Positions 60,466 to 64,000 of a DNA stretch of 64,000 bases are shown one piece after another; within the stretch, counting starts at the first letter, position 1; each line of letters opens with the position of its first letter. The DNA comes from Toxorhynchites rutilus septentrionalis (Eukaryota > Arthropoda > Insecta > Diptera > Culicidae), in assembly GCF_029784135.1 (NCBI RefSeq), contig NC_073746.1, forward strand, positions 11,131,380 through 11,195,379. Reading direction: 5' to 3'. A program made the translations under genes and the position numbers. Below the pieces are notes generated by a model. It had not been told where the DNA came from. It searched no databases and worked only from the letters and a program-made list of their open reading frames with translations.

Positions 60466-61070
60466 CCAAAGCGTTGTGTTCGTACCCGCTTTTGTAATCT
60501 GTGTTGGGAAAACACTTTTAGGAGTGCAAAAAAAACATACGGGTGCAGAAGCACCCCTTGTATGAACCAACAATATTATAGTCTGCACAAAGACAAGCGA
60601 GTACAAAAGTACTCGCAGTTTGCATTTATTTGCAAAGCCCATTTCCTCAGACACCTTGGTTGTGAAGTCTGTGTTGGGGAAACACATTTCAGTCGGAACA
60701 AAAAAGCCTCCGACTTGCATGTATTTGCAATGCCAATTCCCTCACGCTCCATGGATTTAAAGTCTGTGTTACGGAAACTTATTTACTCATTTCAGTCGGA
60801 TCAAAAATACCCCGACTTTCATGTATTTGCATTGCCAATTTCCCCACGCTTTATGGATTTGAAGTCTGTGTTAGAGAAACAAAGTTCAGTCGGATCAAAA
60901 ATACCCGCGACTTTTATGTATTTGCAATGTCGATTTCTCCAACACTGTGTGATTTTGAAGTCTGTGTTAGGGAACACATTTCGGTGAGAACAAAAGTCCC
61001 CATACCTCCATGTATTTGCAATGCCGATTTCCCCAAGGTTGCTTGATTATGATGGCTGTGTTGGGGAAAT
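60466..61070. repeat. ~95-bp minisatellite, six degenerate copies
   Basis: '(T)CTGTGTT(A/G)(G/C)GGAAAC' recurs near 60497, 60668, 60762, 60864, 60961 and 61048, each with 'CATGTATTTGCAATGCC(A/G)ATTTCCCCACG' and 'TCAGTCGGATCAAAAATACCCCGACTT' variants. The first interval is about double (171 bp). The open frame across it is a by-product. The array may be the interior of a TE whose right end is the GACGTAGTCCCACGTC block at 61330. Confidence 0.88.
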
Positions 61071-61629
61071 CGTAAATCGGGCCAATCAAAACGAGGTAGT
61101 TAGGGCGTTTGGATAACGCTTAACATTTTACAGTTATTCAATTGTTTATCTAATGAAAAATTACATTTTATTAATTGCGATAGAAGCGTAGAAATGTTCC
61201 CTATCAATTGATGCAAACATCGTTCCGATCCAGTAAGAAATGTTCGAGTTATAAGCATTCGGAATCTTTCATTTTTTCCTGCATGTTCTGTGTTTAGATT
61301 TTCATTTTACCCCCCATATTCTCCGGTTAGACGTAGTCCCACGTCAAAAATCTTTGTTTGTTCAAAGTGAAAAGTGCTGATATTTTCGGATACACATTGC
61401 TGGTATTAATTGCACATTTATTGCGTCAATGACAAAAGTTTCTCATATTCAACGGATAATAAAAATAAAAGGAAAGGAAAAAAAATCCGACCAGTACGAC
61501 ACCCATACCCAAATTTAATACAACCGCAAATTAATTTTTTTATTCATCCCCTTAAAGTAATAAAATACCTTTCTCATTTAAAAATTTCGAATTATGAAAA
61601 GAATGTGATAGAAGATCATATTTGATGCT

Positions 61630-62110
61630 AAAAATCCCTCTACGCATATGCTCGAATTCCAACAATGATAGAGTTATTGTGCTTTTTCTCTGTTTTGGGC
61701 TCTGTTTGCCTTAAACTGGCTCTAATTCAACAAAAAGGGTACGTAGGACAATTCTGTTACTTCCATTTGAAAGACAAGAAAATTTTATACAGGATACTGT
61801 GAAGGGAAACTTACAAATTAGTGGATTCAAGTAACATTTTAGAAGTGAAAAAATGCAATGTTTGTGGTTTCAAAGTGTTGTTCTTAGATTTATCCAAAAA
61901 ATATACAATAAACATGAATATTTCCATCAATTAAATTGAAGCTCTCTCACCCAACTTCTATTTTTTTTTTAATTTCGCTGTGATAAAACTTTAAACAATT
62001 CCTGTAGAATATTCAGCTAAAATCAACCAAAATAACGATTTTCACTTCATTGTACTCGTACTAGCCAATTAACTTCCACTTTAACGTTGGCCCTTGAAAT
62101 AGGTCATATT
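61630..62110. mobile_element. Degraded copy of the 8258-8758 pogo-like MITE family
   Basis: CTCTACGCATATGCTCGAATTCCAAC and several following blocks ('CTCTGTTTGCCTTAAACTGGCTCTA', 'CAATTAAATTGAAGCTCTCTCACCCAAC') align in order with 8290-8700. The left TIR is missing and the right is only faint (AATCGAGGATTCG). Confidence 0.7.
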
Positions 62111-62626
62111 TAAGATATGAAAAAAAAACCGAATCGAGGATTCGATACAATCACTATCACTATCACACCGAGTAAAATCTTGAATTATAGAGTTCGAGGA
62201 AAACAGCTCGATTCGTTACTCTGCTTGAATGTCAGTGGCGGTGCTAAAATATTTTGAAACGAGCTTGAAATGTTTCGCAAAGCACTATAGAAAGGATGCC
62301 AAATATTTTCTGCTATGAAAATTATAAATATCTATATTTCCAAAAGTGTTAATATGGTTATGTTTTGAAGAAAACTGATATTCCCTCAACGAATGAAGCT
62401 TAATAGACGTAAATGCATGCATAATAAAAACGACATCATGGAACAATTTGCTTTACAAAAAAAAATATCATTAGAAAATGAACTTTTTCATGTATTTTCA
62501 CAACTGCAATCTATGGAATTCCGTAAGGAGTCACGCATGAATTCTACTTTTTTTAGCAAGACAATTTTTTTTTTGCATGTAATTCTCTTTTAGCGTCGAT
62601 TTCTTGTTATAGCGGCGTCAATCGCT

Positions 62627-63126
62627 TTATTGTATTGGGCCACCACCTGTGGCCCTGAATTCTCGTTCGTTGTGTGCTAGTGTTTTCTTTACCTTTCACC
62701 TCATGCCAATCCAAATCTGTAATTTAAAAAACATCATTATTGTTTTGCAAGACAGTTCAGCTTTAGCTGTTTGGTATAGTATAGCTATAAAAAAGAAGAT
62801 TGTTGACAAAAGTAACACGTACTAATGTACGATGGCAGGAATAAGCAATTTTAGGTAGGAAATTCGGTTGATAGTAATTCAAAGAATATGGTAACATTTA
62901 CTTATGAAGTTGTATGTATCGTAGAAGAAACACTTACTTTCTGCCATTCTGAACCAAGACGCATTGATGGTCTCAGTGCATTAAGCTCCTCACTGAATTC
63001 CTCCCACTGTTCCTTAACCGGGATTCTATTTGAACTGCCTCCACAAAAATCTCGAGTAATGTTTACATTCGCTTTCATTGGTTCAACGAGTCGTTCAAAC
63101 TGGTGGTGATTTGTCTGTCCACTCAT
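62627..63126 (-). pseudogene. Two-exon Myb/SANT-like gene remnant, probably from a Harbinger-type transposon
   Basis: Exon 1 (63126 to 62938, minus) reads MSGQTNHHQFERLVEPMKAN, then QWEEFSEELNALRPSMRLGS and EWQK, ending at AAA|GTAAGT. Exon 2 begins after TTAAATTACAG at 62716 and in phase 0 reads IWIGMR, stop, then KVKKTLAHNEREFRATGGGP, then a stop at 62627-62629. The joined order W-Q-K-[IV]-W...KKKL..N......TGGGP is the fold of Myb/SANT-like (zeste-type) proteins that accompany PIF/Harbinger transposases, and also occur in some insect genes. The in-frame TGA and early TAA mark it as decayed. No nearby transposase was found. Confidence 0.7.
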
Positions 63127-64000
63127 TTTCAGCCACTGAAATTTGCGCTGGAAGTAAGTTCTGCATTGTAAATTATATCATGATTAATATAAATAATGCT
63201 GGATTGAACACTTACCTTGTCTACAATATTCTGGCAGCACTGTAAACAAATGCTGATCAAAACAAACGAACATGTAATGAAAATTGCATATGTTTAAGCG
63301 TTTCTGAAATGTTTCCCAAAGGAAAATGTTAGGGATGCAAAACAAAACAAAATAATTCTCTGAAGATATGCAACAAGCGAACCACACAACTCGAAAAGTT
63401 CTGACACTTGCATCGTTGGCTATCACTCGCTCGGTGCTATCGAATTGCTCGATTTCTATAATAGTAAAATAGAGCTAACGAGCAAACTTCTTATCGCCTC
63501 GATTTCCATAATAAGGCCCATACTCGAGTGTATAGCTTACTTTCTGCCAAAATCTTTCAGCTAAATCGAGATAAACGTTCCATCAACGAGGTACAGACTT
63601 TTAGAGGGCACTTACGCTTACCGCCAGCGCCTTGATAAACAATATTAAGTCCCATTTTTTTTTTATATACATTTTCAATTTCACGCCGTAAGAGATTTAA
63701 ACACTTGACTAAATCTAAATCGAACAATATGAGTCGTCAAGAACCTATGTTTTTGGGCCTCCAGGTCACGGCACCCCTTGAATCGATTAGTTTATTCGTT
63801 GTAAACATGATAAAGCGAAATATGACTCTTATTGGTGTATCGCAAGAAATAAAAAGTATAATCCTCAATTCAAGATAGACTATGGATTAATACGAACGAA
63901 AGGTCTGGCATCCCTGGCCATCAGCTGCTGCTGCTGGTACTGCGTGTCAAAGTAGCAATTTCGGGGAACAATTTCTCTTCTCTGGTTTTTTTTTTCTTCA
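63127..64000. other. Intronic sequence; possible further exon on the minus strand
   Basis: A donor-like CAAG|GTAAGTG on the minus strand at ~63211-63218 and an open frame of 80 codons (63426-63184) may belong to the Myb/SANT-like remnant or its host element, but I recognise no domain. CAGGGATGCCAG-like ends (reverse of 63904-63915) hint at another TGCCAG-type MITE. No continuation of the pseudouridine synthase was found. Confidence 0.35.

Overview
The window is eukaryotic and insect-like. It is AT-rich and intron-dominated, and holds several transposable-element (TE) families typical of culicine mosquitoes: three kinds of tRNA-derived SINE, mariner transposons, Jockey- and I/LOA-type LINEs, and pogo-like and TTAA-flanked MITEs. 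A culicine mosquito (Aedes-like) is the best guess. The species cannot be fixed from the sequence alone.

The only host gene I can support lies on the + strand. It is an RPUSD2/RluA-type RNA pseudouridine synthase, incomplete in this window. Its coding exons are at 20515-20604, 41775-41862 and 41988-42210, followed by two alternative fourth exons at 43525-43612 and 52363-52450. The ATG exon begins just after a splice acceptor, so at least one further 5' exon lies upstream and was not located. The 3' exons with the catalytic RLD motif lie beyond the window. The two fourth exons are both 88 nt, share the same phases and encode 29-residue homologous segments (16 identical). Reading frame allows exactly one of them per mRNA. 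This mutually exclusive exon pair is the main biological finding.

The rest is intron or upstream sequence filled with repeats. 1-5 kb holds two SINEs and an older repeat. 5-10 kb holds a mariner relic, a 0.75 kb hexamer satellite running into a 9-mer array, and three short inverted-repeat elements. 10-13 kb is mostly single-copy. 13-14.3 kb is an inverted pair of ~137-bp arrays around a (GACAGAAA)n core. 15.5-17.8 kb is a minisatellite containing an 813-bp near-identical duplication. 23.2-26 kb is a nested element. 26.7-28 kb is a nearly intact mariner with one nonsense codon. 28.3-29.9 kb is a near-perfect palindrome. 32.2-36.7 kb holds a pogo-like MITE and a host repeat carrying a SINE. 38.6-41.6 kb holds a palindromic element and a 5'-truncated LINE. 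44.7-50.4 kb, between the alternative exons, holds a DD41D mariner, a decayed pogo/Tigger gene, a TTAA MITE and another palindrome. 53.7-56.2 kb is a palindrome split by a piggyBac-like TTAA element. 60-63 kb holds a minisatellite and a decayed Myb/SANT-like gene, probably from a Harbinger transposon.

No rRNA, functional tRNA, CRISPR array or bacterial-style operon is visible.
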